DNA of 64,000 nucleotides, from positions 124,001-188,000 of the forward strand of contig CAZPQK010000005.1 of NCBI GenBank assembly GCA_964588695.1, given 5' to 3'. Source of the stretch: CAZPQK01 sp964588695 (lineage in GTDB: Bacteria; Krumholzibacteriota; Krumholzibacteriia; WVZY01; JAKEHA01). The notes under the pieces are model-generated. The model was not told the DNA's origin. It made no database searches and saw nothing but the letters and a program-made list of their open reading frames with translations. Shown here in pieces: positions 55,403 to 63,910 of the stretch; the stretch's first letter is position 1, and every line of letters begins with the position of its first letter. Position numbers and translations under genes: made by a program.

Positions 55403-57112
55403 ATGGAAGCGACGGCAACGACAAACACGCCGTCGGTCGCCGCCCTGACGGGCGGCGACCGGAGCACCCTCTACGCTTACCTGGTGCTCCGAATGATTGT
55501 CGCGGCGTTTGTTGTCGGAGCCGGGGTGATGATTGGCCAGGTCACCGACGGAACTTTCTCGGTGAGACCCCTCTACCTGCTGCTCGGGCTTAGTACCGTC
55601 ACCGGCGGGTTAGCCTACGCCGTCATCAAGCTGGGAATGGATCAGCGCCGCACATTGTGGGCGTTGATGTTGTCCGACATTCTGATCGAGACCGCAATTG
55701 TTCACTTTAGTGGAGGCGTGAGCGGTCAGTTCGCTTCGATTTTTTGTCTGACGATTGTGGCCGCCGCTTTTTTATTGGAAATGCCTGGCGGCCTGGCGAC
55801 TTCGATGCTGGCGTCGTTGTGCTTCGTAACCTACGGCGTGCTCGACCACATCGACATGATCGCCCCTCCGGGGGGCGTCGCCGACGCAGGGCTTAACCTC
55901 CTGCGCTTGTACATGCACGTGACTCTGTTCTTTCTGGTAGGGGCTGTTGGTGGGCATCTGGCCGGTCGTATGCGGTCGAAGGGACAGGAACTTCGATCGG
56001 CGGAGAACGAACTAAAGCAACTGCGGGTCGACACCGACTACATTCTCAACAACATGAGTAGTGGGATTGTGGTGACCGATGTTGACGGAGTAGTTGTAAC
56101 GGTAAACCCGGCCGCGGAACAGATTCTAGGGGTCGAGCGGAACGATGTGTTGCTAAAGACCGTGGGAGCGGCGTTTGGAGACCGAGCTCCCGACCTGACC
56201 CGGTCGCTGGAGCAAGCGTTGGCGACCAAGAGCAACCGGTTTCGCCACGAGATACTGATCGACGTCCCAGGACGAGCACAGAAAACACCGCTGGGCACCA
56301 GTATCTCTTTGATGCGCGACAGCCGCGGTGATATTCGCGGCGCGATCAGCGTGTTTCAGGATCTCTCTGAGGTCTATCAGATGCGCGACCGGGTGCGAAA
56401 GGCCGATCGACTGGCCGCGATTGGAGAGCTGTCGGCCTCAATAGCCCACGAGTTGCGTAATCCGCTGGCGTCGATCAGCGGTTCGATTGAGATGCTCGCC
56501 AGCGAATTGGAGTTGGAAGACGAGCACGGTCGCTTGATGCAGTTGATTACTCGGGAGTCCGACCGGCTGGATCACATCATTGGCGACTTTCTGGAGTTTG
56601 CTCGGTTGCGCCCGCCCTATCGCGAGCGGATGACGTTGACCGACCCGATTGAAGATGTGGTGATGTTGCTTAAGAACAACCCGAAGAGCAACAAGGTGGG
56701 GATCTCGGTGCATGGTGACACCGAGGTGTTGGTAAAGGCCGACGACGAGCAGTTGCGGCAGGTGTTTACCAGCATTGGCGTCAACGCGTGCGAAGCCATG
56801 AGCGACGGGGGATCGTTAGCGATCCGAGTCGAGCAACGCGAGCACGAAGTGGCGGTCAGATTTGAAGACGAAGGGCCAGGGATCGCAGCCGAAGACCAGG
56901 AACGGCTGTTTGAGCCTTTCTTCACGACCAAAGAGGGCGGTACCGGATTAGGACTCGCTATCGCCCATCGGATTGTTGAAGCGCACGGAGGCACGATCGA
57001 ATATCGCAACCGCGAAAGCGGGGGCGCTGCGTTCGACGTGATAATTCCCACCGCTTCGCCGCGGGCAACACAGGCCCCGGAACACCAGGAACCCGCGTTA
57101 AGCGAAGCCTAA
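55403..57112 (+). CDS. pilS: PilS-like sensor histidine kinase
   Basis: The 569-residue protein has about six N-terminal membrane helices (residues 25-195), a PAS domain (about 205-310: TDYILNNMSSGIVVTDVDG), a dimerisation/phosphorylation region with His349 in SIAHELRNPLASISG, and a HATPase domain (NACEAMSDGGSL, EDEGPGIA, GGTGLGLAIAHRI). The membrane layout matches PilS, which senses pilin levels in the membrane. It is 8 bases after pilC and 21 bases before pilR, so this is a two-component pair controlling pilin. Confidence 0.92.
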   Translation: MEATATTNTPSVAALTGGDRSTLYAYLVLRMIVAAFVVGAGVMIGQVTDGTFSVRPLYLLLGLSTVTGGLAYAVIKLGMDQRRTLWALMLSDILIETAIVHFSGGVSGQFASIFCLTIVAAAFLLEMPGGLATSMLASLCFVTYGVLDHIDMIAPPGGVADAGLNLLRLYMHVTLFFLVGAVGGHLAGRMRSKGQELRSAENELKQLRVDTDYILNNMSSGIVVTDVDGVVVTVNPAAEQILGVERNDVLLKTVGAAFGDRAPDLTRSLEQALATKSNRFRHEILIDVPGRAQKTPLGTSISLMRDSRGDIRGAISVFQDLSEVYQMRDRVRKADRLAAIGELSASIAHELRNPLASISGSIEMLASELELEDEHGRLMQLITRESDRLDHIIGDFLEFARLRPPYRERMTLTDPIEDVVMLLKNNPKSNKVGISVHGDTEVLVKADDEQLRQVFTSIGVNACEAMSDGGSLAIRVEQREHEVAVRFEDEGPGIAAEDQERLFEPFFTTKEGGTGLGLAIAHRIVEAHGGTIEYRNRESGGAAFDVIIPTASPRATQAPEHQEPALSEA

Positions 57113-57133
57113 CGCAAAGAAGAAGGGCAACCA

Positions 57134-58525
57134 ATGGCAGGAGAACGCATCCTCATTGTCGACGACGAGCGTAGCATGTGCCAGTTCCTTAGCATCATGC
57201 TAAAGAAGGAAGGCTACGCGATTACTGCTGTGGGTAACGGCAAGAAAGCCGTTGAAGCCGTCGAGACCTCCGAATTTGATGTGGTGATTACCGACATCAA
57301 GATGGCAGGTATGGACGGCATGGAAGTCCTGCACACGGTAAAGAAGATCGATCCTTCCATGCCGGTCATTATCATGACCGCGTATGCCTCACAAAAGACG
57401 GCGATCGAAGCGGTCAACCGCGGCGCGTTTCATTATCTGATCAAGCACGCCAAGAATGACGAAATCAAAATGGTGGTTCGCAATGCGCTGGATATGCGCA
57501 AAGTAAAGACCGAGAACACCATTCTCAAACGGCAGCTGAAGAAAACCAGCGACATCAAAACCATAATCGGCAAGAGCGACCAAATGCAGGAAGTATTTGC
57601 GCTGGTCGACAAGGTTGCCGACACCGACTCCACCATCCTGGTTGAAGGGGAGAGCGGTACGGGTAAGGAGCTCATTGCCCGCGCGATTCACTTTCGTTCG
57701 TCGCGATCGGGTGGCCCGTTTGTGAGTATTAACTGCGGGGCGCTTCCGGAAAACCTTCTGGAAAGCGAACTGTTTGGCCACGTGAAGGGGTCGTTTACCG
57801 GCGCCATTCGCGACAAGGACGGCCTGTTTAAGGTCGCCCAGGGCGGCACCTTTTTCCTGGATGAGATTGGTGAGACCTCGCCAACGATCCAGGTCAAGCT
57901 GTTGCGCGTGCTGCAAGAGCGAGAAGTGATTCCCGTGGGTGGCACCAACCCCATTAAGGTCGATGTACGCCTGGTGGCTGCAACCAATGCCGACTTGGAG
58001 AAAGCGATCAAGCAAGAACGATTTCGCGCCGACCTTTACTATCGGCTGAACGTGATTCCCATCAATCTGCCGCCGCTGCGCAAACGCCGCGACGACGTGC
58101 CGCTGTTGGTGAATCATTTCTTAAGCAAGTTCAACGAGACTCAGCCCGAAAGCAAGCAGCGGGGAATTACCAAAGACTCGATGGAAATTCTGGTCAACTA
58201 CGACTGGCCGGGCAACGTTCGAGAACTCGAGAACGTGGTCGAGCGCGCGGTGATTCTGGAAGAAACTGAGATGATTACGCCTACGGCGCTGCCCGACAAG
58301 GTGCGCTACCGCGACGCCGGCATGAACGATCTCATCACCGACCGCGCGTCGGTGACGCTTGAGGAGCTTGAGAAGGAGTACTTGATAAAAGTGCTCAACG
58401 ACACCGGTTGGCAGAAGAAGAAAGCCAGCTCGATTTTGGGCATCAACGCTTCCACGTTGTACCGGAAGATTCAGCGTTATGGCCTCGATAAGGAGCGCGA
58501 AGGCGAACTCATCGAAGTCGATTAG
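57134..58525 (+). CDS. pilR: PilR-like sigma-54-dependent response regulator
   Basis: The 463-residue protein has a receiver domain (phospho-acceptor Asp54 in VITDIKMAGMDG), an AAA+ domain with Walker A GESGTGKE and the sigma-54 contact loop GSFTGA (Ser where most family members have Ala), and a C-terminal Fis helix-turn-helix (ASSILGINASTLYRKI). It should activate sigma-54 promoters before pilA, pilB and pilM. The usual receiver KP motif reads KH here (HYLIKHAKND), a mild oddity. Confidence 0.94.
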   Translation: MAGERILIVDDERSMCQFLSIMLKKEGYAITAVGNGKKAVEAVETSEFDVVITDIKMAGMDGMEVLHTVKKIDPSMPVIIMTAYASQKTAIEAVNRGAFHYLIKHAKNDEIKMVVRNALDMRKVKTENTILKRQLKKTSDIKTIIGKSDQMQEVFALVDKVADTDSTILVEGESGTGKELIARAIHFRSSRSGGPFVSINCGALPENLLESELFGHVKGSFTGAIRDKDGLFKVAQGGTFFLDEIGETSPTIQVKLLRVLQEREVIPVGGTNPIKVDVRLVAATNADLEKAIKQERFRADLYYRLNVIPINLPPLRKRRDDVPLLVNHFLSKFNETQPESKQRGITKDSMEILVNYDWPGNVRELENVVERAVILEETEMITPTALPDKVRYRDAGMNDLITDRASVTLEELEKEYLIKVLNDTGWQKKKASSILGINASTLYRKIQRYGLDKEREGELIEVD

Positions 58526-58587
58526 GGTGTGCGATCTGCACGGCTCGTGCATTCGTCCCTACGGGGAATCGAATCGCCGATCCGGGT

Positions 58588-58656
58588 TGTCGCGCCGGAC
58601 AGTAAAGGATGTCGTAACCCGCCAGGGTGCAATGAGATACAACGCCGACAGTAAAC
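58588..58656 (+). promoter_or_regulatory. Candidate PilR binding sites upstream of pilA
   Basis: A TGTC-N6-GACA inverted repeat lies at 58588-58601, another TGTC at 58610, and gacagtaaa occurs twice, at 58598 and 58648, 50 bases apart (about five DNA turns). The cluster sits 10-80 bases before the sigma-54 core, as expected for an activator. No binding data are available. Confidence 0.45.
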
Positions 58657-58664
58657 GCCTGGTT

Positions 58665-58680
58665 GGCATATCTCTTGCCC
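58665..58680 (+). promoter_or_regulatory. Sigma-54 promoter of pilA
   Basis: TGGCATATCTCTTGCC: GG at 58666-58667 and GC at 58678-58679 are separated by exactly 10 bases, with TTGC at the -12. Transcription should begin near 58691, about 60 bases before pilA. Confidence 0.85.
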
Positions 58681-58753
58681 TTTTGGTTGTTCGGATCGGA
58701 CATAGGTCCAATTGGTTGCACATCATGGTTTTACTCTAAATGGAGGACCTCCA

Positions 58754-59200
58754 ATGTTGAACAAAAAGGGTTTTACCCTCATCGAGCTCATGATCGTGGT
58801 TGTGATCATCGGTATTCTTGCCGCTATCGCGATCCCGAACTTCATCAACATGCAGTCGCGTGCCAAGGAAGCTTCGGTTAAGAGCAACGCTCACACTATT
58901 CAGCTCGCTGCTGAAGACTTCTCGGTTCAGAACGACGGCGTTTACGCTGACGATATTGGTGCCGACACCACGCCGGGTGGCGATACGATCACGGCACTTC
59001 TACCGGGTGGCGCCCTGCTTGAGAACCCGTTCTCGAAGGCGGGCGACAGCCCTTCCGATAACGCTCCGGTCAACGCCGGTCAGGTTGGTTACACCCCGGT
59101 TGACCCCGACGGTGACGGCACCAACGACGGTTACCTTATCGAAGGTCTTGGCAAAGACGCGGCCGCTCCGTTCGTTATTACGCTGAGCTCCGGTCAGTAA
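58754..59200 (+). CDS. pilA: Type IV major pilin PilA
   Basis: ATG 58754, behind GGAGG, begins a 148-residue prepilin. The leader is short (MLNKKG) and is followed by FTLIELMIVVVIIGILAAIA, with Glu5 of the mature protein and the N-terminal hydrophobic helix. PilD cleaves after Gly6 and methylates Phe. The C-terminal region is Asp- and Gly-rich with a PVDPDGDGTNDGYLIEG loop that resembles a calcium-binding site. No disulfide pair is seen. A sigma-54 promoter precedes it and a strong terminator follows, so it forms its own unit. Confidence 0.97.
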   Translation: MLNKKGFTLIELMIVVVIIGILAAIAIPNFINMQSRAKEASVKSNAHTIQLAAEDFSVQNDGVYADDIGADTTPGGDTITALLPGGALLENPFSKAGDSPSDNAPVNAGQVGYTPVDPDGDGTNDGYLIEGLGKDAAAPFVITLSSGQ

Positions 59201-59237
59201 GCCCTAGCGGCTTAAAGCCTGGTGGCTTCGGCCACCT

Positions 59238-59274
59238 AAAGGGCGGGTCCTTTCGGACCCGCCCTTTTCTTGTT
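59238..59274 (+). terminator. Rho-independent terminator of pilA
   Basis: A 13-bp stem (59238-59250 with 59255-59267), TTTC loop and T-rich tail; a second hairpin ggtggcttcggccacc lies just before it at 59221-59236. Confidence 0.95.
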
Positions 59275-59331
59275 ACCGGTACACTTCCTGCAATGTTCTC
59301 GCGGACGGCCCTTTCTGGCCGGAAAACAACC

Positions 59332-60306
59332 ATGACAATCGCATCTCTCGATAATATCAGTAAGACGTTCCGCCAGGGCTTCTGGGGGCGTAAGAACCAG
59401 GTTCTGAACGGTTTGAGCCTCTCCCTTCAGGCTGGCGAGGTGTATGGATTTTTGGGGCACAACGGCGCCGGAAAATCGACCACCATGAAGATCATGGTGG
59501 GGCTCTTGCGCGCTGACGGCGGCAAAGTTCGCCTGTTCGACCAGGACGCTCACTCTCACTCTGTGCGACATCGTATTGGCTTCTTAAGCGACGACATTGG
59601 CGTCTACCCCCACCTTTCGGCACCGGAGATGTTGCAGCTCGCTGCCGAATTGTTTCGGATTCCGGCGGCCAAGGCCAGGCACATGATCCCCGAACGGCTC
59701 GCCAGCGTTGGCCTGGCCGACGTGGGAAACCGAAAAATCCGCCACTTTTCCAAAGGGATGCGCCAGCGACTGGGCGTTGCAGTGGCGTTGTTAAACGATC
59801 CCGACCTGCTGCTGTTGGACGAACCATACAGCGGTCTGGATCCCGTTGGCCGGAAAGAAATTCGCGAACTATTGATGGAACTAAAGCACGCGGGTAAGAC
59901 CATCATGCTTAGTTCGCACATCGTGCCCGACGTCGAAGCCGTGTGCGATCGCGTTGGCATTCTTAGCGACGGGCGAATTACCCGTGAGCTGGACTTGAAC
60001 GAAATGTATAGCACCGGCGAAGCCGACGTCGACGTGACTATCACCAACAACACGCGGGTGCCGGTAATGTCCGCCGACTACGGTGCCAAGGAGATTCTTC
60101 GCAACGACCAGCTAACCATTCTGCGCTGTCGCGGTTACGACCGCGTTCGTCGGTTGATCGACGACGTGCACACGGCCGACGGTACCGTCATTGAAGTAAA
60201 ACCCATGCGCCTGTCATTGGAAGATATCTTCGTGGATGTCATCGAGCGTGCACCGGGGCGGAAGACGCGCGAACATCAAGAAACGGTCGGAGCATCCAGC
60301 GACTAA
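59332..60306 (+). CDS. pilH: ABC transporter ATP-binding protein of the pil cluster
   Basis: ATG 59332 is preferred over ATG 59293 because the product then opens with the normal TIASLDNISKTF start of an ABC domain. The 324-residue protein has Walker A GHNGAGKSTTMKI, the signature FSKGMRQRLG, Walker B LLLLDEP and the His switch SSHIV. It belongs to the ABC-2 drug/antigen export group. Gene order (pilA, ABC ATPase, permease, pilD) matches PilH and PilI of Myxococcus xanthus, which are needed for pilus assembly, so I use that name for this position (not the Pseudomonas chemotaxis PilH). The transported substrate is unknown. Confidence 0.85.
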   Translation: MTIASLDNISKTFRQGFWGRKNQVLNGLSLSLQAGEVYGFLGHNGAGKSTTMKIMVGLLRADGGKVRLFDQDAHSHSVRHRIGFLSDDIGVYPHLSAPEMLQLAAELFRIPAAKARHMIPERLASVGLADVGNRKIRHFSKGMRQRLGVAVALLNDPDLLLLDEPYSGLDPVGRKEIRELLMELKHAGKTIMLSSHIVPDVEAVCDRVGILSDGRITRELDLNEMYSTGEADVDVTITNNTRVPVMSADYGAKEILRNDQLTILRCRGYDRVRRLIDDVHTADGTVIEVKPMRLSLEDIFVDVIERAPGRKTREHQETVGASSD

Positions 60307-60312
60307 ATCACT

Positions 60313-61077
60313 ATGGCCATCTACACTCTCGCGAAATACACCATCAAAGGCTACTTCAAAGAGCGCATCCTGTTAGTCGTGCTTTTGTTTGCGTTTCTAT
60401 TGATGGGTGCATCGTACGCGCTGTCGCCGCTTGCGGTGGGCGCGCAGAGCAAGATTGTGATCGACATCGGCCTGGCTGCGATTTCTCTGTTTGGCGTGAT
60501 CTTGATTGTGCTTTTGGGTGCGGGGTCGTACCACCAGGAAAAAGAGCAGGGGATTCTTAAAAACCTTCTCGTAAAACCCATGACTCGGGCCGACTTTGTC
60601 ATTGGCAAGTATTTGGGAACGGCCATCACCGTGATTGCGGTGACGCTGCTAACCGCGCTTATCTACTTGGGCTTTGTTGCGTTAAGCGGAAATCCGATCA
60701 CGGCCAACATTCTGCTTGCCGTTTACCTGGCCGTAGTCGAAGTAATGATTGTCACTGCGATTCTGACGCTATTTTCGTCGTTTACTTCGCCGGTATTGGC
60801 GTCCTTCTTTACCATCACCACGGTGGTTGCGGGGCATCTAAGTAAGAATCTGCTCGCCTTTGCCGATCGTTTCGACGACGCGATTCCCGCGATGGTGATG
60901 AAAGTGTTTTACTTTATACTGCCCAACCTTTCGCTCACCAACATACGTTCGGAAGCAGTCCATAACCTGCCATTGTTGGATGGGTTTGTTTCGGCAGCGA
61001 CGCTCTACGCCGCGTTCTATGTTGCGGTGTTGTTAAAGGTGAGCGTGTTGCTGTTTGAGTCGAAGGAAGTGAACTAG
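60313..61077 (+). CDS. pilI: ABC-2 type permease of the pil cluster
   Basis: The 254-residue protein has six membrane helices, including about 20-45, 55-80 and 105-130, in the ABC-2 membrane pattern. It is 6 bases after the ATPase gene and clearly its partner. In position it equals PilI of Myxococcus. It ends in KEVN. Confidence 0.83.
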   Translation: MAIYTLAKYTIKGYFKERILLVVLLFAFLLMGASYALSPLAVGAQSKIVIDIGLAAISLFGVILIVLLGAGSYHQEKEQGILKNLLVKPMTRADFVIGKYLGTAITVIAVTLLTALIYLGFVALSGNPITANILLAVYLAVVEVMIVTAILTLFSSFTSPVLASFFTITTVVAGHLSKNLLAFADRFDDAIPAMVMKVFYFILPNLSLTNIRSEAVHNLPLLDGFVSAATLYAAFYVAVLLKVSVLLFESKEVN

Positions 61078-61080
61078 CCC

Positions 61081-61803
61081 ATGGCGCGGGGGTGGCGCCA
61101 TATTGCTTCGGCGGCATTGACGCTAACGTTGCTCACTGGCCTGTCCTTTGCGACATGGAACACACAGCAGTTTAACTACCGGCCGCACCTGTATGAGAAC
61201 ATGTACCTGCCGTCGGGAAAGTTTCTTGAACATATTTCACTGGGTTACAAAGAGCTGGCCGCAGATATCGTGTGGTTACAGGCTGTGCAATACTATGGCG
61301 GTTACCGGCACAGTTATCATGGTGTGGGATACCTTCGCGGACTTATAGAACTCGTCACAGATCTCGATCCTCACTTTTCGTTCCCGTACACGTTTGGCGC
61401 GATTGTGGTGGGGCAGGATATGGGCGACGCCGACGGCGCTGTTGCCATTCTACGCAAGGCAATGGCCAACGATCCCACCAACTGGCAGTATCCGTTCGAT
61501 GCTGGATTTGTACTTTACGTGCTGGGCGAAGATCCTGCGCGCGCAGCGCATTACTTTCACCTGGCCGCGAAGCTTCCGGGCGCGAGCCCGATGGCGCACC
61601 GCTTTGCTGCATGGGTTTACTCCCAGTCGGGGCACGCGGAGAACTCAATCCGCATGTGGCAGGAAGTCTTGGAAAGCAACCCCGAACCGATGATGCGGGA
61701 AATGGCGGAGCGCTACGTCGACAAGTTGAAGGCCAAGGTTCAGCAGCAGCAGTTGCAACAACAGGATGCTCAGACAAAGGAAGCCGCTCGTGAGCGCTCT
61801 TAG
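61081..61803 (+). CDS. TPR-containing membrane-anchored protein of the pil cluster
   Basis: The 240-residue protein has an N-terminal helix (SAALTLTLLTGLSFA), a conserved-looking region with LEHISLGYKELAADIVWLQA and a TPR part (GAVAILRKAMANDPTNWQYP, AAHYFHLAAKLPGASPMA), ending in a Gln-rich coiled-coil tail (KVQQQQLQQQD). It lies 3 bases after the permease gene and its end overlaps the pilD start. In Myxococcus the third partner (PilG) lies upstream of pilH instead, so this could be a functional counterpart. I do not claim homology. Confidence 0.78.
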   Translation: MARGWRHIASAALTLTLLTGLSFATWNTQQFNYRPHLYENMYLPSGKFLEHISLGYKELAADIVWLQAVQYYGGYRHSYHGVGYLRGLIELVTDLDPHFSFPYTFGAIVVGQDMGDADGAVAILRKAMANDPTNWQYPFDAGFVLYVLGEDPARAAHYFHLAAKLPGASPMAHRFAAWVYSQSGHAENSIRMWQEVLESNPEPMMREMAERYVDKLKAKVQQQQLQQQDAQTKEAARERS

Positions 61804-62584
61804 TATCGAAGTCACACCCTACACCCTGGTTGTGATGGCGCTATTCGGCGCTGTCTTCGGTAGCTTCTTAAACGTGGTCATCTACCGCTTGCCGCTCGAG
61901 GACAAGTCCGTTGCCAGAGGGCGTTCCAAATGTCCCGGTTGCGACCGGCAGATCGCCTGGTACGATAACGTTCCGCTGCTGGGTTGGCTCTTCCTGCGCG
62001 GTAAATGTCGTAGTTGCGGTTGGAAGATTCCCGCTCGATATCCTCTGGTTGAGCTTATTTCGTGCGCGGCAGCGACCGCTATCGTTTGGAAATTTGGCTT
62101 CACCTTGCTCTCTGCCTGGCTCTACGGCTTCGTCGCTATCATGTTGGCGATCACGTTCATCGACTGGGCTCACCAGATCATTCCCGACGAGTTGTCCATT
62201 GGCGGCACTGTGTTTGGCTGGTTGGGCGCCTGGTTGGTGCTCCCGTTAAGTCTTACGGAAAGTTTGATCGGGTCGGCAGTTGGTGCCGGTTTGATTTTGT
62301 TAATCGCAGTCGTCTATCGCGTGGTACGCAAGATCGACGGAATGGGCGGCGGCGACGTCAAGCTGATGGCCATGATTGGTGCCTTTGTCGGCTGGCAGAT
62401 GATCTTTCCGGTGCTCTTTATCGCTGCTTTCTTTGGCAGTGTGCACGGCATCGCATTGATGCGCAAAGACGGAGACGGCCAAACCGCAGTCGCGTTTGGG
62501 TCGTTTCTGGCGCCCGCAGCTTGCGTAATGCTCTTTTTTGGGCCGCAACTGATTGATTGGTACTGGCGTCTGCAGGGACGCTAG
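61790..62584 (+). CDS. pilD: Prepilin peptidase / N-methyltransferase PilD
   Basis: GTG 61790, overlapping the previous gene by 14 bases, begins a 264-residue membrane protein. It has the N-terminal methylase region GSFLNVVIYRLP, the zinc-type cysteines C48, C51, C73 and C76, and the two catalytic Asp of the aspartic peptidase: D125 in FIDWAHQIIPD and D189 in GMGGGDVKLM. It cleaves and methylates PilA and related pseudopilins. The length is normal (about 260-290). Confidence 0.96.
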   Translation: MSALSIEVTPYTLVVMALFGAVFGSFLNVVIYRLPLEDKSVARGRSKCPGCDRQIAWYDNVPLLGWLFLRGKCRSCGWKIPARYPLVELISCAAATAIVWKFGFTLLSAWLYGFVAIMLAITFIDWAHQIIPDELSIGGTVFGWLGAWLVLPLSLTESLIGSAVGAGLILLIAVVYRVVRKIDGMGGGDVKLMAMIGAFVGWQMIFPVLFIAAFFGSVHGIALMRKDGDGQTAVAFGSFLAPAACVMLFFGPQLIDWYWRLQGR

Positions 62585-62588
62585 CACC

Positions 62589-62631
62589 GAGTTGCAGCCA
62601 TCGCATGCACATTGCAACTCGCAGTTTCTTT
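62589..62631 (+). terminator. Probable intrinsic terminator after pilD
   Basis: An 8-9 bp perfect stem (gagttgca/tgcaactc, 62589-62596 with 62613-62620) with a 16-base loop is followed by a T-rich stretch (gtttcttt). Confidence 0.55.
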
Positions 62632-62722
62632 CGCTAACTTGGGCCTTCGTCCGCGACTTCTTAACATACTGCAATATTGTCACTTATAGCTTCGCGTGAG
62701 CATCTCCGGGACCTCAAATCCC

Positions 62723-62738
62723 TGGCACATATGTTGCG
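62723..62738 (+). promoter_or_regulatory. Sigma-54 promoter of the pilM-pilN operon
   Basis: TGGCACATATGTTGCG is a near-consensus site (TGGCAC-N5-TTGC): GG at 62724-62725, exactly 10 bases, GC at 62736-62737. Transcription should start near 62749, about 97 bases before pilM. Confidence 0.85.
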
Positions 62739-62845
62739 AACCAGCCGCTCGGCAAGCGACTTATCCGTATTGAATAACAGACATTTCTGAATTCGTATCG
62801 TTTCTCAAGTGGTACGCCTCGACGTACGCAAGGGCTAGGTGAAAC

Positions 62846-63910
62846 ATGAAGATGTTTTCTCGGAAGAGCAAATCGACGGTTGGACTGGACATCGGGTCGA
62901 GTCTGATCAAGGTCGTCGAAGTAGACCACTCCAAAGGCGAGCCGATGCTGGCGAAGTACGGCATCATCAAGCTCCCGCCGGAGGCCATCGTCGAAGGTGA
63001 GATGATGGACCAGAGTCTGGTGGTTGAAGGAATTCAGGAATGCATGACCAAGGCTGGCATCACTCAGAAGAATGTGGTTAGTGCCGTATCGGGACGAGCC
63101 GTCATCGTTAAAAAAGTGGTGATGGACAAGATGAACCCAGACGATGCGCGCGAAGCTATCTTCTGGGAAGCCGAGCAGCACGTTCCCTTTGACATCGACG
63201 ATGTCTGCCTGGACTTCCAGGTGCTCAAAGAGGACGTCGGCGCCAACCAGATGGAGATTCTTCTGGTGGCTGCCAAGAAAGAAATGGTTAACGCGCACGC
63301 TTCGATTATCCGCGAAGCTGGCCTGGAGCCCACGGTTGTTGACGTTGACTCATTTGCCATTCAAAACGTTGTTGCCGAGACCGGCGAGTCACCGCAGAAC
63401 GACCTGGTGATTGGTCTGGTTAACGTTGGTTCTGACGTTACCAACATCAACATCGTTCAAAACGACATCCCGTACTTTACCCGCGACTTAAGCGTTGGCT
63501 CGAACCTCTTCATCGAGGCCCTGCAGCGCGACCTGGGTATCGACTTCGACGAAGCCGAAGCGATCGTGGCTGGCAAGTCGGACATGGCCGGCGACGAGCG
63601 CGTGCGCGACATCGTAGCCGACGCCGCCGAGGAAATCTCGATGGGTATTGAGCGAAGCTTAAGCTTCCTTAAAACCGCAGGCGACGCCGAGCAGATCGAT
63701 CAGATCATTCTGAGCGGTGGCGGCGCGTGCATACCGGGATTACAGGAAATCCTCAGCGAAAAGCACGACATCGAATTTAAAGTTAACGACGCGATTCACA
63801 ACATCGACCGCGTCGACAATCTTTTCGAAGATGCGGGCGACGAGCTGTCTCAAGTGGGACCGCTGCTTACCGTTGCCTTGGGACTTGCTCTGCGACGGGA
63901 GGCAAACTAA
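62846..63910 (+). CDS. pilM: Type IV pilus assembly protein PilM
   Basis: The 354-residue protein has the actin-like ATPase fold: STVGLDIGSSLIKVVEVDH (phosphate-1), QHVPFDIDDVCLDFQVL and the late ILSGGGACIPGLQEIL. PilM sits in the cytoplasm and binds the N-terminus of PilN. It is preceded by a sigma-54 promoter and followed by pilN with no gap. Confidence 0.96.
   Translation: MKMFSRKSKSTVGLDIGSSLIKVVEVDHSKGEPMLAKYGIIKLPPEAIVEGEMMDQSLVVEGIQECMTKAGITQKNVVSAVSGRAVIVKKVVMDKMNPDDAREAIFWEAEQHVPFDIDDVCLDFQVLKEDVGANQMEILLVAAKKEMVNAHASIIREAGLEPTVVDVDSFAIQNVVAETGESPQNDLVIGLVNVGSDVTNINIVQNDIPYFTRDLSVGSNLFIEALQRDLGIDFDEAEAIVAGKSDMAGDERVRDIVADAAEEISMGIERSLSFLKTAGDAEQIDQIILSGGGACIPGLQEILSEKHDIEFKVNDAIHNIDRVDNLFEDAGDELSQVGPLLTVALGLALRREAN

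Noticed and set aside
61137..61151. Sigma-54-like GG-N10-GC element (tggcctgtcctttgc)
   Set aside because: It lies inside the start of the TPR gene within a compact operon, lacks an upstream activator region and is likely chance.
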